A stretch of 64,000 nucleotides of DNA from Brevibacterium atlanticum (GCF_011617245.1 NZ_CP050152.1:2036503-2100502), one strand, 5' to 3'. Positions 1-9,857 are shown, numbered from the stretch's first letter. The notes: generated by a model not told the origin, from the letters alone. Numbers and translations: made by a program.

Positions 1-1266
1 GGCAGTGCCCAGTGCGATCCCCTCGAACTGGAGTCCGCCGGGCGACCACGTGAAGTTCGCGATGGCGACGATGAGGGACACCGCCGCAGTGTTGAGGTTG
101 ATCGGATTCGAGAAGTCGACCCGGTTCTCCACCCAGATCCGCACGCCGAGCAGTCCGATCATTCCGTAGAGGACGGTTGCGGCACCGCCGAGGACGCCGG
201 GCGGAATCGTGGCGATGATCTCCCCGAACTTCGGCAGCATGCTGAGGATGAGCGCGATGATCGCCGCGCAGAGATACGCGGCGGTGGAGAAGATGCGTGT
301 GGCCGCCATGACCCCGATGTTCTCGGCGTAGGTCGTCGTGCCCGACCCTCCGCCGGATCCGGCGAGGATGGTCGAAAAGCCGTCGGCGAAGAGAGTGCGG
401 CCGGTCAGACGATCGAGATCCCTGCCGGTCATGGCCCCCACCGACTTCACGTGGCCGATGTTCTCGGCGATGAGGACGAGGACGACGGGGAGGAAGAGAC
501 CGAGGTATCCGAGATCGAAGGCCGGTGCATGGAAGGTCGGCAGTCCGACCCACCTGGCCTGGGAGACCGTCGAGAAGTCGATCTGACCCTGCAGCCAGGC
601 GGCCGCGTAGCCGACGAAGACTCCGATGAGGATCGACAGGCGTCCGAGCATGCCGCGGAAGGCCACGGTGGTGATGAGGATCGCGACGATGGTGATGACG
701 GCGGTCAGGGGAGCGGCCTTGACCCAGTCCCAGGCGGCCGGGGCGAGGTTGAGGCCGATGAGGGCGACGATCGCACCCGTGACCACCGGCGGCATCGTCA
801 CCTCGATCCACCGGACGCCGACGAAATGGACGACGAGCCCGACGAGCGCGAGCGTGACTCCGACGGAGATGATTCCGCCCTGAGCCAGCGCCATAGCGTG
901 GGAGTCGAGATCCTCGCCTGCGGTCGCTGAGAATCCGGTGACCGCACCGATCGGGGCGAGCAGCCCGAACGACGAACCGAGGTAGGAGGGCATCATGCCC
1001 TTCGTGATGAGCAGGAAGAGGAGCGTCCCGATCGCGGTGAAGAAGAGCGTCGTCGAGGGAGGGAAGCCGGTGAGCAGGGGAACGAGGAAGGTCGCTCCGA
1101 ACATCGCGACGACGTGCTGAGCGCCGATGCTGATGGTCCGCGGCCAACTCAGCCGTTCCTCGGGGAGGACCCGTTCTCCCGGGGCGATCGTGCGCCCGTT
1201 CCCATGCAGTCGCCATCCGCGGCGGATGACATGAGGTTCGTCATCCGCCTGTACCGATCTCACCAT
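1..1266 (-). CDS. uraA: Uracil/xanthine permease, NCS2 family (3' end outside window)
   Basis: This is a multi-pass nucleobase:cation symporter, most like uracil permeases. The N-terminal segment after a ~45-residue hydrophilic leader reads GAQHVVAMFGATFLVPLLTG, the usual first-helix signature of the family. A later segment reads GTTTYAENIGVMAATR, close to the substrate-site motif of UraA. The ATG at 1264-1266 is preceded by AAGGAG four bases upstream. The window holds 422 codons without a stop, so only a short C-terminal tail is missing. The specificity (uracil rather than xanthine) is inferred from the TM10-like motif. Confidence 0.88.
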   Translation of the reverse strand, partial: MVRSVQADDEPHVIRRGWRLHGNGRTIAPGERVLPEERLSWPRTISIGAQHVVAMFGATFLVPLLTGFPPSTTLFFTAIGTLLFLLITKGMMPSYLGSSFGLLAPIGAVTGFSATAGEDLDSHAMALAQGGIISVGVTLALVGLVVHFVGVRWIEVTMPPVVTGAIVALIGLNLAPAAWDWVKAAPLTAVITIVAILITTVAFRGMLGRLSILIGVFVGYAAAWLQGQIDFSTVSQARWVGLPTFHAPAFDLGYLGLFLPVVLVLIAENIGHVKSVGAMTGRDLDRLTGRTLFADGFSTILAGSGGGSGTTTYAENIGVMAATRIFSTAAYLCAAIIALILSMLPKFGEIIATIPPGVLGGAATVLYGMIGLLGVRIWVENRVDFSNPINLNTAAVSLIVAIANFTWSPGGLQFEGIALGTA

Positions 1267-1335
1267 TGTGCTCCTTGCTGCGTCCGCTCGGTTCGAGTCC
1301 GAACCGTCGGAAGAAGTCTATGCGCAGTCACGGGG

Positions 1336-2865
1336 TTACCCACGCAGGCTGCGTTTGAGGATCTTCCCGGCCGAGTTCTTCGGCAGCTCTGCGACGAATT
1401 CGACCCGTTTGGGCACTTTGAAGCCGGCGAGGCGGCTTTTGACGTGGGCAATCACCTCGTCGGCGGTCAGCTCGCCCTGCTCGGGTCGGCGGACGACGAA
1501 CGCGGAGATCGCCTCGATCCACTTCTCGTCGGCGACACCGACGACGGCGACTTCAGCGACCTGGGGGAGTTCGAAGATCGCATCCTCGACCTGTCTGCTG
1601 GCGACGAGGACCCCTCCGGTGTTGATGACGTCCTTGACTCGGTCGACGACCTCGACGAATCCGTCCTCGTCGACCTTGACCAGGTCGCCGGAATGGAACC
1701 AGCCGTCGGCGAAGGCCTCCGCGGTGGCGTCGGGTCGGTTCCAGTAGCCTTCGCACAGCTGTGGGGAGCGGTAGAGCATCTCACCCTCGTCTCCTGGTCT
1801 CACGTCCTGTCCTTCACTGTCGACGACGCGCGTTTCGACGAACATCACCGGTCTGCCGGCCGACCCGGGGTGCGCGTCGTGGTCCTCGGGCCGCAGGACC
1901 GTGCACAGCGGTCCGAGTTCGGATTGGCCGAAGCAGTTGTAGAACCCGAGTTCGGGCAGTCTCTCCCGGAGGCGCTCGAGGATCGGACCGGGCATGATCG
2001 AGGCGCCGTAGTAGGCCTTGCGGAGACTGTCGAGGTTGCGAGTCTGCAGGTCGGGGCTGTTGGCCAGTGCCACCCAGACGGTGGGCGCGGCGAAGAAGGA
2101 ATTGATCTCACGCTCTTCGAACAGTGCCAGCAGCTGCTCGGGCACGGGTGCGGGAACGATGATGTTGTGCGCCCCGATCGAGAGCAGCGGCAGGAGGAAG
2201 ACGTGCATCTGGGCCGAATGATAGAGCGGAAGCGCATGGACGGCGCGGTCACCTCCGTCGAAGTCGAGGACGAGGAGCGCGGAGAGGTACTCGTGGATGA
2301 GGGCACGATGGGTCATCACCGCGCCCTTCGGCGCCGAGGTGGTGCCGGAGGTGAAGAGCAGCTGTGCGACATCGGTGTCGGCGACGGAGAATTCCCCGTC
2401 GCCTGCGGGGCTGATGTCCTCTGCGGAGGCGACCGGCACGAGCGAGTTCAGGTCGAGCACCTCGGCCGCCGCGCCGGTGGTCGTGGCTGTGACGGCGTCG
2501 ACGAGGTCAGGATCGGCGAAGACGATTCCCACTCCGGCGTTGTCGAGGATGTAGTCGAGCTCATCGTTCTTCAGCTGATAATTCACGGGAACATGGATGA
2601 TGCCCGCTCGGGCGCAGCCGAGATAGAGGAGCAGGTAGACGTCGGAGTTCTTGCCGTACGCGGCCACACGGTCGCCCTTCGCGGCTCCGAGGCGCACGAG
2701 TTCACGTGCGACGGCCGTGACGGCGGCATCGAGTTCGGCATAGGTCCAGGTCCGGTCGGCGAATTCGACGGCCGTGGACGTGGGGAACCGACCGGCGCTG
2801 CGGCGGACGAGGTCGGAAACCGTCGACGCGGTGGACATCGTGGGTGCGGGCTGTGTAGAGGTCAT
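1336..2865 (-). CDS. Acyl-CoA synthetase (AMP-dependent synthetase/ligase)
   Basis: This 509-residue enzyme belongs to the class I adenylate-forming family, which activates a carboxylic acid to acyl-AMP and then the CoA thioester. The P-loop TSGTTSAPKG lies near residues 172-181, the A5-like YGASIMPGP and the A7/A8 region GWFHSGDLVKVDEDGFVEVV follow, and the C-terminal PKNSAGKILKRSL supplies the catalytic lysine (about K501). The length fits FadD-like ligases. The acid substrate cannot be read from the sequence; a medium- or long-chain fatty acid is a guess. The start has no Shine-Dalgarno but sits six bases after TATATT, so the message may be leaderless. Confidence 0.88.
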   Translation of the reverse strand: MTSTQPAPTMSTASTVSDLVRRSAGRFPTSTAVEFADRTWTYAELDAAVTAVARELVRLGAAKGDRVAAYGKNSDVYLLLYLGCARAGIIHVPVNYQLKNDELDYILDNAGVGIVFADPDLVDAVTATTTGAAAEVLDLNSLVPVASAEDISPAGDGEFSVADTDVAQLLFTSGTTSAPKGAVMTHRALIHEYLSALLVLDFDGGDRAVHALPLYHSAQMHVFLLPLLSIGAHNIIVPAPVPEQLLALFEEREINSFFAAPTVWVALANSPDLQTRNLDSLRKAYYGASIMPGPILERLRERLPELGFYNCFGQSELGPLCTVLRPEDHDAHPGSAGRPVMFVETRVVDSEGQDVRPGDEGEMLYRSPQLCEGYWNRPDATAEAFADGWFHSGDLVKVDEDGFVEVVDRVKDVINTGGVLVASRQVEDAIFELPQVAEVAVVGVADEKWIEAISAFVVRRPEQGELTADEVIAHVKSRLAGFKVPKRVEFVAELPKNSAGKILKRSLRG

Positions 2866-2877
2866 GTGCCAAATATA
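2866..2877 (-). promoter_or_regulatory. Likely leaderless promoter of the acyl-CoA synthetase gene
   Basis: On the minus strand TATATT (2877-2872) is followed by exactly six bases and the ATG at 2865. No ribosome binding site fits the start. The -35 is unclear. Inferred from sequence only. Confidence 0.5.
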
Positions 2878-3005
2878 GGAGCGGCCGCCAGGAAAAGTGA
2901 ACTGCGTCTCATCACTCCGGCAGGGTCATCCGCGACCCGACCCGGGGCCCGCTGCGCGACCTGACCGCGGAAGGCAACGGCCACGCCCGCGGTCCTCGGA
3001 TGTAA

Positions 3006-3017
3006 TAGTGTGGTCCC
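3006..3017 (+). promoter_or_regulatory. Likely leaderless promoter of the nif3-like gene
   Basis: TAGTGT (3006-3011) plus six bases leads directly into the ATG at 3018, with no Shine-Dalgarno. It shares the 152-bp divergent region with the acyl-CoA synthetase promoter. Confidence 0.5.
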
Positions 3018-3908
3018 ATGAAGCATCCGAAGGTGAGTGACTGCGTCGACGTCTTCGATTCGCTGTGGCCGCCGGCCCTCGCCGAGTCCTGGGATTCCGT
3101 GGGTCTGTCCGTCGGCGAACCCGAGGCGGAGGTCCGTTCGATCCTCCTGGCCCTCGACCCGATGGACGCGGTGATCGCCGAGGCGGTCGTGCTCGATGCC
3201 GATCTCGTGTTCACCCATCATCCGCTTATGCTCAAACCCGTGAAGTCCGTGAATGCCTCGACACTCAAAGGCGGAGCGGTGCACACGCTCATCAGCAACG
3301 ACATCGCCCTGTTCAACGCGCATACGAATGCCGACTCCGCCCGCGGGGGAGTCTCCGACGTCCTCATCTCCCTGCTGGGCATCACCGACGCCGAGCCGCT
3401 CGTCACGCATTCCCAGCAGATCCCGGCGACGCCCCGGTCCGCTGCGGAGAGTGATTCTTCGGCCGCCGAGGCGCACCGTCCGACCGGGATCGGCCGCGTC
3501 GGCGACCTGGACCGTCCGACCCCGGTACGCGACATCGCCCGCACCCTCGCCGAGGCACTGCCGCGGACGACGACGGGCGTGCGGATCGCCGGAGACCCGG
3601 CGGCGACGGTGACGAGGGTGGCAGTCTGCGGAGGCGCCGGAGACTCCCTGTTCGACCACGTTCGGGCCAGCGGAGCTGAGGTCTTCATCACCGCTGACCT
3701 GCGTCATCACCCCGCCACCGAGGCACGCGACACCGCAAACCGCCACGACGGGAGCCCCCAGCTCATCGACGTCTCCCATTGGGCCTCGGAGACCGTGTGG
3801 CTGGACGCCGCAGCCCGAGAACTCGACGCCGAATTCGCCGCCCGCGGCTTCACGGTCGCACTGCAGCACTCGGCCATCAACACGGACCCCTGGGTCGAAC
3901 GCTACTGA
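3018..3908 (+). CDS. Nif3-like dinuclear metal centre protein (YbgI/YqfO family)
   Basis: This 296-residue protein matches the NIF3/YbgI family, often annotated as GTP cyclohydrolase I type 2 although its cellular role is not settled. Typical features are WDSVGLSVGEP near the N-terminus, VFTHHPLM (two metal-binding histidines) near residue 65, and NAHTNADSARGGVSD, which carries another metal-site histidine and aspartate. The C-terminal half has a second conserved block (EVFITADLRHH, IDVSHWASE). The next gene, a zinc-ribbon coiled-coil protein, follows 14 bases after the stop, a pairing common in actinobacteria. Confidence 0.88.
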   Translation: MKHPKVSDCVDVFDSLWPPALAESWDSVGLSVGEPEAEVRSILLALDPMDAVIAEAVVLDADLVFTHHPLMLKPVKSVNASTLKGGAVHTLISNDIALFNAHTNADSARGGVSDVLISLLGITDAEPLVTHSQQIPATPRSAAESDSSAAEAHRPTGIGRVGDLDRPTPVRDIARTLAEALPRTTTGVRIAGDPAATVTRVAVCGGAGDSLFDHVRASGAEVFITADLRHHPATEARDTANRHDGSPQLIDVSHWASETVWLDAAARELDAEFAARGFTVALQHSAINTDPWVERY

Positions 3909-3922
3909 CGAGGAGATCGACG

Positions 3923-4651
3923 ATGCTCATCACCGACGACCAGCGCACCGCGCTGCAGACCCTCATCGAACTCACGGCCACGGGCCGCGCCCTGCGCCAC
4001 GAACATGACCACCCGAAACGAGCCGCCGAACTCCAGGAGCTCGTTACGAACCACCAACGACTCGGCGAGGAGAAGACGCAGGCCACCGAGGTCGTCGACA
4101 GGCATCGGTCGACGATCGCCGAAACGAACACGCTCATCGAAGACCAGCGGGCGAAGATCGAGAAGAAGACCGCAGAACTCAACGACGGCACGGGACTGAC
4201 CAGCAGAGACATGGTCAACCTCCAGGAGGAGATCGCGGGTCACGAAGCCCGCGTCTCCGAACTCGAAGAGACCGAACTGACCGAGATGGAGAACCTCGAA
4301 GTCGCCGAGGCGGGACTTGCCGACGTCGAGGGCCGCATCGCCGAGGTCACGTCCTCCGGCAGGGAGGTCCAGACTGCGGTGAAGGAGCGCAAGGCCGAGC
4401 TGCTGGGCCTTCTCGAGGACAATGCCGCCTCGGTGCGTGAGGCGAAGGTCGAGCTCCCGGCAGAAATCGTCACCGCCTTCGATGCGAACGTCGCTCAGGG
4501 AGGTCCGGGAGCAGCCGTGCTCTCGGGACCGAATTGTCAGGCATGTGGGCAGGAGATCGGGGGAGCAGCGTGGAATGCGATGCTCGGCGCCGATGTCAAC
4601 GAGACCTACGAATGCGAAGAATGCGAGGCGGTGCTGCTGCGCCGCAGCTGA
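3923..4651 (+). CDS. Zinc-ribbon coiled-coil protein (C4-type zinc ribbon family, DUF164)
   Basis: The 242-residue protein is mostly predicted coiled coil, rich in Glu, Lys, Leu and Arg (residues ~10-190). It ends in a C4 zinc ribbon with cysteines near 205, 208, 231 and 234 (CQACG and CEEC). The family has been proposed to act as a chaperone- or nucleic-acid-associated tether, without a settled enzymatic role. The ATG at 3923 is chosen because GAGGAG lies seven bases upstream and it directly follows the nif3-like stop. An in-frame extension to 3779 would overlap that gene. Confidence 0.85.
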   Translation: MLITDDQRTALQTLIELTATGRALRHEHDHPKRAAELQELVTNHQRLGEEKTQATEVVDRHRSTIAETNTLIEDQRAKIEKKTAELNDGTGLTSRDMVNLQEEIAGHEARVSELEETELTEMENLEVAEAGLADVEGRIAEVTSSGREVQTAVKERKAELLGLLEDNAASVREAKVELPAEIVTAFDANVAQGGPGAAVLSGPNCQACGQEIGGAAWNAMLGADVNETYECEECEAVLLRRS

Positions 4652-4677
4652 CGCCCGGACCGGCCGCAGGCCGACCT

Positions 4678-5454
4678 TCAGCCCGGCAGGACGATCGTCA
4701 GGGTCGCTGGCTTCGACTTCGTATGCGGAGCGAACTCGACCTCGTAGCTCTCCTCGGCCCGGGCCACGAGCTCATCGGTGCTCGCCGGCAGCGCCCGGTC
4801 ATCGGAGAGGAGACGGCCGGCGAACTCGCCGCGATAGAACTTCGCCCAGTGTGAGACCACGCGTCGCTTCCCGCCGCTCACGGTCACTGCACCCATGGTG
4901 ATCACCTGATTGTTGGGCCCTGGCCACGCGGATCGGTAATCGCTCGAGCGGCAGTCGAGGGCCACCTCGGCGGGAGCGAGATCGGGAGTCTTCGCCAGGA
5001 TCGGCTTCCAGAACGACGTCAGCCTGCCCAACGTCCCCAGACCGGTCTTCATCGCCAACCGATAGGCAGGGATGACGTCGAGTCCGTGGACGCGGCCGAA
5101 GAGAGCGGAGAAGACCTGAACGTGCTGCAGCCGCTCCTTGAGGGCCGTGTCCGCACCGGCGCGTGACACGAGTTCGGCCGCGCCCATCGCTTCAAAGAGG
5201 ACGCCGGAATACGTGAGCAGTGCCGGGGCGCAGGGCATCGAGTCGAGGACGGTGTTGCGTTCGACGTCCGCGGCCAAGGATGCACCGACGCCGAGCTGTT
5301 CGAGGGCGTCTCGACGTTTCGAGACTCTCTTCAGTGCGGTGAGGACTCGTTCCCGGCTGGGATTGAGCTCGGGCGACGAAAGAGTCTCGAGGTCGAGGGT
5401 CGGACCGGTTTCGGCCGGGGTCTTACCCTCGGAGGGCGGCAGCAGAATCTTCAC
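4678..5454 (-). CDS. yaaA: Peroxide stress protein YaaA (DUF328)
   Basis: The 258-residue protein begins MKILLPPSEGKT, the hallmark of the YaaA/DUF328 family, and keeps YSGVLFEAMG and the C-terminal SHWAKFYRGEFAGRL block. In E. coli YaaA limits free iron and DNA damage during peroxide stress. The same role here is inferred from family membership. The gene converges with the zinc-ribbon gene and diverges from rnpB. Confidence 0.87.
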   Translation of the reverse strand: MKILLPPSEGKTPAETGPTLDLETLSSPELNPSRERVLTALKRVSKRRDALEQLGVGASLAADVERNTVLDSMPCAPALLTYSGVLFEAMGAAELVSRAGADTALKERLQHVQVFSALFGRVHGLDVIPAYRLAMKTGLGTLGRLTSFWKPILAKTPDLAPAEVALDCRSSDYRSAWPGPNNQVITMGAVTVSGGKRRVVSHWAKFYRGEFAGRLLSDDRALPASTDELVARAEESYEVEFAPHTKSKPATLTIVLPG

Positions 5455-5576
5455 CAGTCCATCGTAGGAGCACGTCAGGAGCCGACGGAGACGGGGCCCG
5501 AATGACCTTCGTCACGTTCTTCGCTCCTGTTCCCCGCTCGGGCGAGGTCCGGTGTGTTCGGCTTCGGTGCAGGGGC

Positions 5577-5582
5577 TAGACT
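5577..5582 (+). promoter_or_regulatory. -10 element of the RNase P RNA promoter
   Basis: TAGACT lies 9 bases before the first base of the P1 helix of rnpB, which is the right distance for a -10 box. TGTTCG about 16 bases further upstream is a possible -35. Confidence 0.5.
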
Positions 5583-5591
5583 GGGGTGCTT

Positions 5592-5965
5592 GAGGACAGG
5601 TCACCAGACGGTCGCGGCTCTCCTTTTCGAGGGCTGAGGAACGTCCGGGCTCCACAGAGCAGGGATGGTGGGTAACACCCACCCGGGGCGACCCGCGGGC
5701 CAGTGCAACAGAAAGCAGACCGCCCGACTCCGGTCGGGTAAGGGTGAAACGGTGGTGTAAGAGACCACCAGGGTGCCGGGTGACCGGTGCCGCTGGGTAA
5801 ACCCCATCCGGAGCAAGATCAGACAGACAGCGTTCGAGGCTGCTCGCCGAGCTGTCGGGTGGATTGCTTGAGGCCGGTGGCAACATCGGTCCCAGATAGA
5901 TGGCCGTCAGGCGAGAAGGGTGACCGACTCGTCGACAGAACCCGGCGTATCGGTGGCCTGTCCTC
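5592..5965 (+). ncRNA. rnpB: RNase P RNA, bacterial type A
   Basis: This is the catalytic RNA that matures the 5' ends of tRNAs. Conserved blocks are present in order: GAGGAACGTCCGGGCTCCAC near 5636 (P4 5' strand), CAGTGCAACAGAAA, AAGGGTGAAACGGTGGTGTA near 5741, GTAAACCCCATC, GAGGCCGGTGGCAACATC, and AGATAGATGGCCGTC plus ACAGAACCCGGCGTA near the 3' end. The termini were set by P1: GAGGACAGGTCACC (5592-5605) pairs with GGTGGCCTGTCCTC (5952-5965) over 14 bp with one G-U. The length of ~374 nt fits actinobacterial RNase P RNA. Open reading frames overlapping it are spurious. Confidence 0.96.
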
Positions 5966-6028
5966 TTCGCCGTCTTCCTACCTCGCTCCGTCGCGGGATC
6001 TCTCGCGCCCTGCGGCGGGTCGGAGACA

Positions 6029-6862
6029 TCAGGACGTGCTCTTCTTCACCTTCGCCTTGCCGCCGTTGACCGCGATCATCGCGGCCCCGACGATGCCGGC
6101 GTTGTTGAGCAGCTTGGCCGGTTTGAGTGTGGCGCGCGTGCTGATCAGCGGCAGGAACTCCGCATGTGACTTCGAGACTCCGCCGCCGACGATGATGACG
6201 TCGGGGGCGACGAGGAGCTCCAGTTGTGTGTAGTACTGCTGCAGACGCGCCGCCCATTCCGGATAGGACAGCCCCAGCCGGGTCTTCACCGATTCGGCGG
6301 CCTGCGTCTCCGCGTCGGCTCCGTTCATCTCGATGTGACCCAACTCCGTGTACGGGACCATCCGTCCCTGTGTGAACAGGGCCGTGCCGATCCCAGTCCC
6401 CAAGGTGGTCAGCAGCACGGTCTTCTTCCGGTGTGCGCGACCGGCGCCGAAGATCATCTCAGCCAGCCCCGCACCGTCCGCATCGTTGAGGAAGTAGACG
6501 GTCCGACCGGTGCGCGCCCCGATGACGGCGGTGATGTTCGACCCGATCCAACTCTGATCGAGGTTGGCTGTGTATTCGACGAGGTGATCGCGGATGACGC
6601 CGGGGAATCCGCATCCGACGGGCAGGGCATCGAGATCGGCCCTGTCGGCGACGATCCCCAGCTCGAGCGCCCTCACGGTCAGGTCCTCGAGCACCCCGGC
6701 GATCGCCTCGGCGACGGCTGACGGTGTCGCCGGCTTCGGGGTGAGCACGCGGATGCGTTTGAACGGCAGCTTGCCGGTCACCGTGTCGACCAGGGCTGCC
6801 TTGATTCCGGTTCCACCGATGTCGATGCCGATGGCGAAGCGGTTCGTCGTCTCGTCGCTCAT
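6029..6862 (-). CDS. ppgK: Polyphosphate glucokinase (ROK family)
   Basis: The 277-residue protein phosphorylates glucose, using inorganic polyphosphate as well as ATP in characterised actinobacterial enzymes. The phosphate-binding [13 protein letters not shown] lies at residues ~14-26, VGCGFPGVI and [10 protein letters not shown] carry the sugar-site region, [11 protein letters not shown] forms the second phosphate loop, and ELGHIEM matches the PpgK subgroup (no CXCGXXGC zinc motif of other ROK kinases). Its ATG overlaps the stop of map by four bases (ATGA), which suggests translational coupling. Confidence 0.92.
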   Translation of the reverse strand: MSDETTNRFAIGIDIGGTGIKAALVDTVTGKLPFKRIRVLTPKPATPSAVAEAIAGVLEDLTVRALELGIVADRADLDALPVGCGFPGVIRDHLVEYTANLDQSWIGSNITAVIGARTGRTVYFLNDADGAGLAEMIFGAGRAHRKKTVLLTTLGTGIGTALFTQGRMVPYTELGHIEMNGADAETQAAESVKTRLGLSYPEWAARLQQYYTQLELLVAPDVIIVGGGVSKSHAEFLPLISTRATLKPAKLLNNAGIVGAAMIAVNGGKAKVKKSTS

Positions 6863-7773
6863 CCGACGCTCCTCTCGCTCTGCGGGCCGCCGGCGACGGT
6901 GGTGTCGGCATCAGGCAGGGTGAGGATGTCGGCCCCGGATTCGGTGACGACGAGGGTGTGCTCGAACTGGGCCGAACGCTTCCGATCCTTCGTCACCACG
7001 GTCCAAGCATCGTCCCATACGTCCCAGTCGATGGTGCCGAGGTTGAGCATCGGTTCGATCGTGAAGATCATTCCCGGCTCCATCACCTCGGCGTGGGCGG
7101 GGGCCGCATCGTAGTGGGGGACGATGAGACCCGAGTGGAACTCACGGCCGACCCCGTGCCCGCTGTAGTCGCGGACGACGCCGTAGTCGAAGCGTTTGGC
7201 GTATTTCTCGATGACGCGACCGATGACGTTGATCTCGCGTCCGGGTCTGACGGCCTTGATGCCGCGCATCATCGACTCATACGTGCGTTCGATGAGCAGT
7301 CGGGAGGTTTCGTCGACCTCGCCGACGGCGAACGTGTAGTTCGTGTCGCCGTGCATTCCCTCGAAATAGGCCGTGATGTCGACGTTGACGATGTCGCCGT
7401 CGACGATCACCGTCGAATCGGGGATGCCGTGGCAGATCACCTCGTTGACCGATGTGCACACCGACTTCGGGAATCCGCGGTAGCCCAGGGTCGACGGATA
7501 GGCTCCGTGATCGCACATGAACTCATGGGCGACTGCGTCGATGTCATCGGTGGTGACACCGGGTGCGATCATCTCACCGACCGCAGCAAGAGCGTTCGCG
7601 GCGATGCGGCCGGCGGCCCGCACCGTCTCGATCTCCTCGGCGGTGTAGAAGTTGCTGCCGCGGCCCTCGTCGGCGTCGGTTCGTCCGACGTATTCGGGGC
7701 GGGGGATGGACTTCGGCACTCCGCGTTCGGCGGAGATCGTGCCGGGAGTGAGCAGGCGCGTGTGTGCTGTCAT
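6859..7773 (-). CDS. map: Methionine aminopeptidase, type Ic
   Basis: The 304-residue protein removes N-terminal methionine from nascent proteins. An N-terminal extension of ~45 residues with RPEYVG precedes the pita-bread domain, as in M. tuberculosis MapB. Metal-site segments are visible: [44 protein letters not shown] and QFEHTLVVT. The chosen ATG gives [11 protein letters not shown]; an ATG 27 bases upstream is possible. The gene precedes ppgK with a four-base overlap. Confidence 0.92.
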   Translation of the reverse strand: MTAHTRLLTPGTISAERGVPKSIPRPEYVGRTDADEGRGSNFYTAEEIETVRAAGRIAANALAAVGEMIAPGVTTDDIDAVAHEFMCDHGAYPSTLGYRGFPKSVCTSVNEVICHGIPDSTVIVDGDIVNVDITAYFEGMHGDTNYTFAVGEVDETSRLLIERTYESMMRGIKAVRPGREINVIGRVIEKYAKRFDYGVVRDYSGHGVGREFHSGLIVPHYDAAPAHAEVMEPGMIFTIEPMLNLGTIDWDVWDDAWTVVTKDRKRSAQFEHTLVVTESGADILTLPDADTTVAGGPQSERSVG

Positions 7774-7919
7774 GATGGAACCGATTCTATGGCGCATCTT
7801 GGGCTTTGTCCCACTTCGCGGAGCCTGTCGGTGTGCGGGTCGGCGGCACCCCGCGTCTAGAATCGTAGGGAATCGCGTCGATTCTCGACGGTCGGCGGGA
7901 GCAGACGAACGCCGCCGAG

Positions 7920-8678
7920 ATGCGGCATACGACGAGACCGGGAGGCATGTTGAACGACGACACGACGGCACCAGGTCACGAGTTCTCCGGCCTCGGGGAC
8001 GTGGTGAGCCTGACGAGCGCACCGCAGCAGATCGCCGATCACATCCTCTCCGGCATCGCCGTCGGCGCACTGCCGGAAGGCACGCTGCTGCCGGGGGAGC
8101 GGACCCTGGCCGCCGATCTGCAGGTGTCGCGGTCGAGCGTGCGCGCCGCCCTGCTGCGGCTCGAACGACTCGGTGTCGTCGAACGCCGGCGCGGGCGCGG
8201 CGGAGGCACCTTCGTCAAGAACGCTCGCCCCGAGGCTCTGGCCCCGATGGCCGGCCGGATCGACGAATTCCACGCCGAGCGGCGCAACCTCCTCGACGCC
8301 CGTGCGGTATTTCAGAACTCGCTTGCCGCGACCGCGGCGCGCCGGCGCACCGAGGAGGAGCTCGCGGAGTTGCGAGAGCTGGCCGAGACCTATTCCCGAC
8401 TCGCCGAGGCGGCCGCCGCCCGCACGGCGGATGCTCAGTTCCATTTCGCCATCGCCCGTGCCGGGCACAACCCCGAGCTGGTGAGGATGGCGATCGACAT
8501 CGATACGAAGATCAATGCCGGCTTCCGCCATGATCCGTTCTCCGCCGAACTCTTCGACCATGCGGTGGCTGACCACGCGGCGATCGTCGAGGCGATCGCC
8601 GAAGGCGATGCGGACAAGGCCGGGCGACTGTGCGAGGAGCACTTCCGCTACACGACGATCGTCCCCAGAACTACCTGA
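7920..8678 (+). CDS. GntR-family transcriptional regulator, FadR subfamily
   Basis: The 252-residue protein has an N-terminal winged helix ([37 protein letters not shown]) and a C-terminal all-helical FCD ligand domain that contains the metal-type histidines of [13 protein letters not shown] and [16 protein letters not shown] regulators sense carboxylic or sugar acids; this ligand is unknown. Start choice is uncertain: ATG 7920 lacks a Shine-Dalgarno, and ATG 7947 has GGGAGG only one base away. The last codons and stop lie inside the 58-bp palindrome that separates it from ald. Confidence 0.82.
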   Translation: MRHTTRPGGMLNDDTTAPGHEFSGLGDVVSLTSAPQQIADHILSGIAVGALPEGTLLPGERTLAADLQVSRSSVRAALLRLERLGVVERRRGRGGGTFVKNARPEALAPMAGRIDEFHAERRNLLDARAVFQNSLAATAARRRTEEELAELRELAETYSRLAEAAAARTADAQFHFAIARAGHNPELVRMAIDIDTKINAGFRHDPFSAELFDHAVADHAAIVEAIAEGDADKAGRLCEEHFRYTTIVPRTT

Positions 8679-8727
8679 CGGCGGCCCAGCAACCTCGCGC
8701 GAGGTTGCTGGGCCGCCGTCAGGTAGT
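8670..8727. repeat. Perfect 58-bp palindrome, copy 1 (also a likely bidirectional terminator)
   Basis: The sequence from 8670 to 8727 is its own reverse complement, with 29-base arms meeting at TCGCGCGA and no loop. The 56-bp core 8671-8726 recurs exactly at 18452-18507. It lies between convergent GntR and ald genes and even supplies the GntR stop codon. As RNA it would form a very stable hairpin in either direction. Confidence 0.93.
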
Positions 8728-8738
8728 AATAGCGGGGG

Positions 8739-9857
8739 TCAGTTTGCGAGGGCGTGGGCCACGGACACGGCCTCGAGGCCGAACGCCTCGGCGACGTTGT
8801 CGTTCGTGACATGCCCGTTGTGGACATTGAGCCCGCGCGCCAGTCCCGAATCGCTCGACAGGGCCTGGTGCCAACCGCGGTCGGCGAGCTTCACCGCATA
8901 GGGAAGGGTCGCGTTCGTCAGCGCCGCGGTTGCGGTGTTCGGCACGGCTCCGGGCATGTTCGCCACGCAGTAGTACACCGAGTTGTGCACCGTGAAGGTC
9001 GGGTCGTCGTGGGTCGTGGGGCGGGAGTTCTCGAAGCAGCCGCCCTGGTCGATGGCGATGTCGACGAGGACCGATCCCGGCTTCATGCCGGCGACCATCT
9101 CATCAGTGACGAGCTTGGGAGCCTTCTTCCCCGGGATGAGCACGGACCCGATGACGAGGTCGGCTGCGGCCAGGGACTTCGTGATCTCGTACGTGTTCGA
9201 CACCTTCGTGGCGATCGCGCCGGCGAAGGTCTCGTCGATCTGGCGCAGGCGGGGGATGCTGATGTCGATGACCTCGACGGTCGCACCGAGGCCCAGCGCC
9301 ATGCGTGCCGCGTTCGTGCCGGCCACACCGGCGCCGATGACGACGACGTTGGAGCGTTCGACTCCGGGGACACCCGAGAGCAGAATCCCGCGTCCGCCTT
9401 CGGCCTTGAGCAGGCTGTGCGCACCGACCTGGGTCGACAGGCGACCGGCGATCTCGGACATCGGGGCCAGCAGGGGCAGGCCGCCGCCGTCGGGGGCGAC
9501 GGTCTCATAGGCGATGGCGGTGGTCCCGGCGTTCATCAGCGCCTGGGTCAGCGCCTCATCGGCGGCGAGGTGGAGGTAGGTGAAGAGCACGAGGTCTTTG
9601 CGGAGGAATCGGTACTCCTGCTCGATGGGTTCCTTGACCTTGAGCACCATGTCACCGGCAGCCCACGTGGAGACCGCATCGGGGGCGATCTTCGCGCCGG
9701 CGGCGACGTATTCGTCGTTGCTGATGAAGGAGCCCTCTCCGGCTCCGGACTGCACGGTGACCTCATGGCCGTGAGCGACGAGTTCATGGACGCCGGCGGC
9801 GGTGATGGCGACTCGGAACTCGTTGTTCTTGACCTCGGTGGGCACTGAAATGCGCAT
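8739..9857 (-). CDS. ald: Alanine dehydrogenase
   Basis: The 372-residue NAD-dependent enzyme interconverts L-alanine and pyruvate plus ammonia. It starts MRISVPTEVKNNEFRVA, the usual N-terminus. GAHSLLKAEGGRG and the Rossmann motif VVVIGAGVAGTNAARMA lead into the NAD domain. The ATG at 9857 is chosen because GAAGGAAG lies just upstream; the longer reading frame upstream is not Ald-like. An inverted repeat about 90 bases upstream is a candidate operator. Confidence 0.94.
   Translation of the reverse strand: MRISVPTEVKNNEFRVAITAAGVHELVAHGHEVTVQSGAGEGSFISNDEYVAAGAKIAPDAVSTWAAGDMVLKVKEPIEQEYRFLRKDLVLFTYLHLAADEALTQALMNAGTTAIAYETVAPDGGGLPLLAPMSEIAGRLSTQVGAHSLLKAEGGRGILLSGVPGVERSNVVVIGAGVAGTNAARMALGLGATVEVIDISIPRLRQIDETFAGAIATKVSNTYEITKSLAAADLVIGSVLIPGKKAPKLVTDEMVAGMKPGSVLVDIAIDQGGCFENSRPTTHDDPTFTVHNSVYYCVANMPGAVPNTATAALTNATLPYAVKLADRGWHQALSSDSGLARGLNVHNGHVTNDNVAEAFGLEAVSVAHALAN

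Noticed and set aside
1114..2964. A 616-codon open frame on the plus strand over the acyl-CoA synthetase gene
   Set aside because: It is the antisense shadow of a clear ligase with all motifs; its product is Gly/Asp/Val-rich without any recognisable domain.
5512..6233. Open frames across the RNase P RNA
   Set aside because: The conserved RNase P RNA blocks and P1 pairing explain the region.
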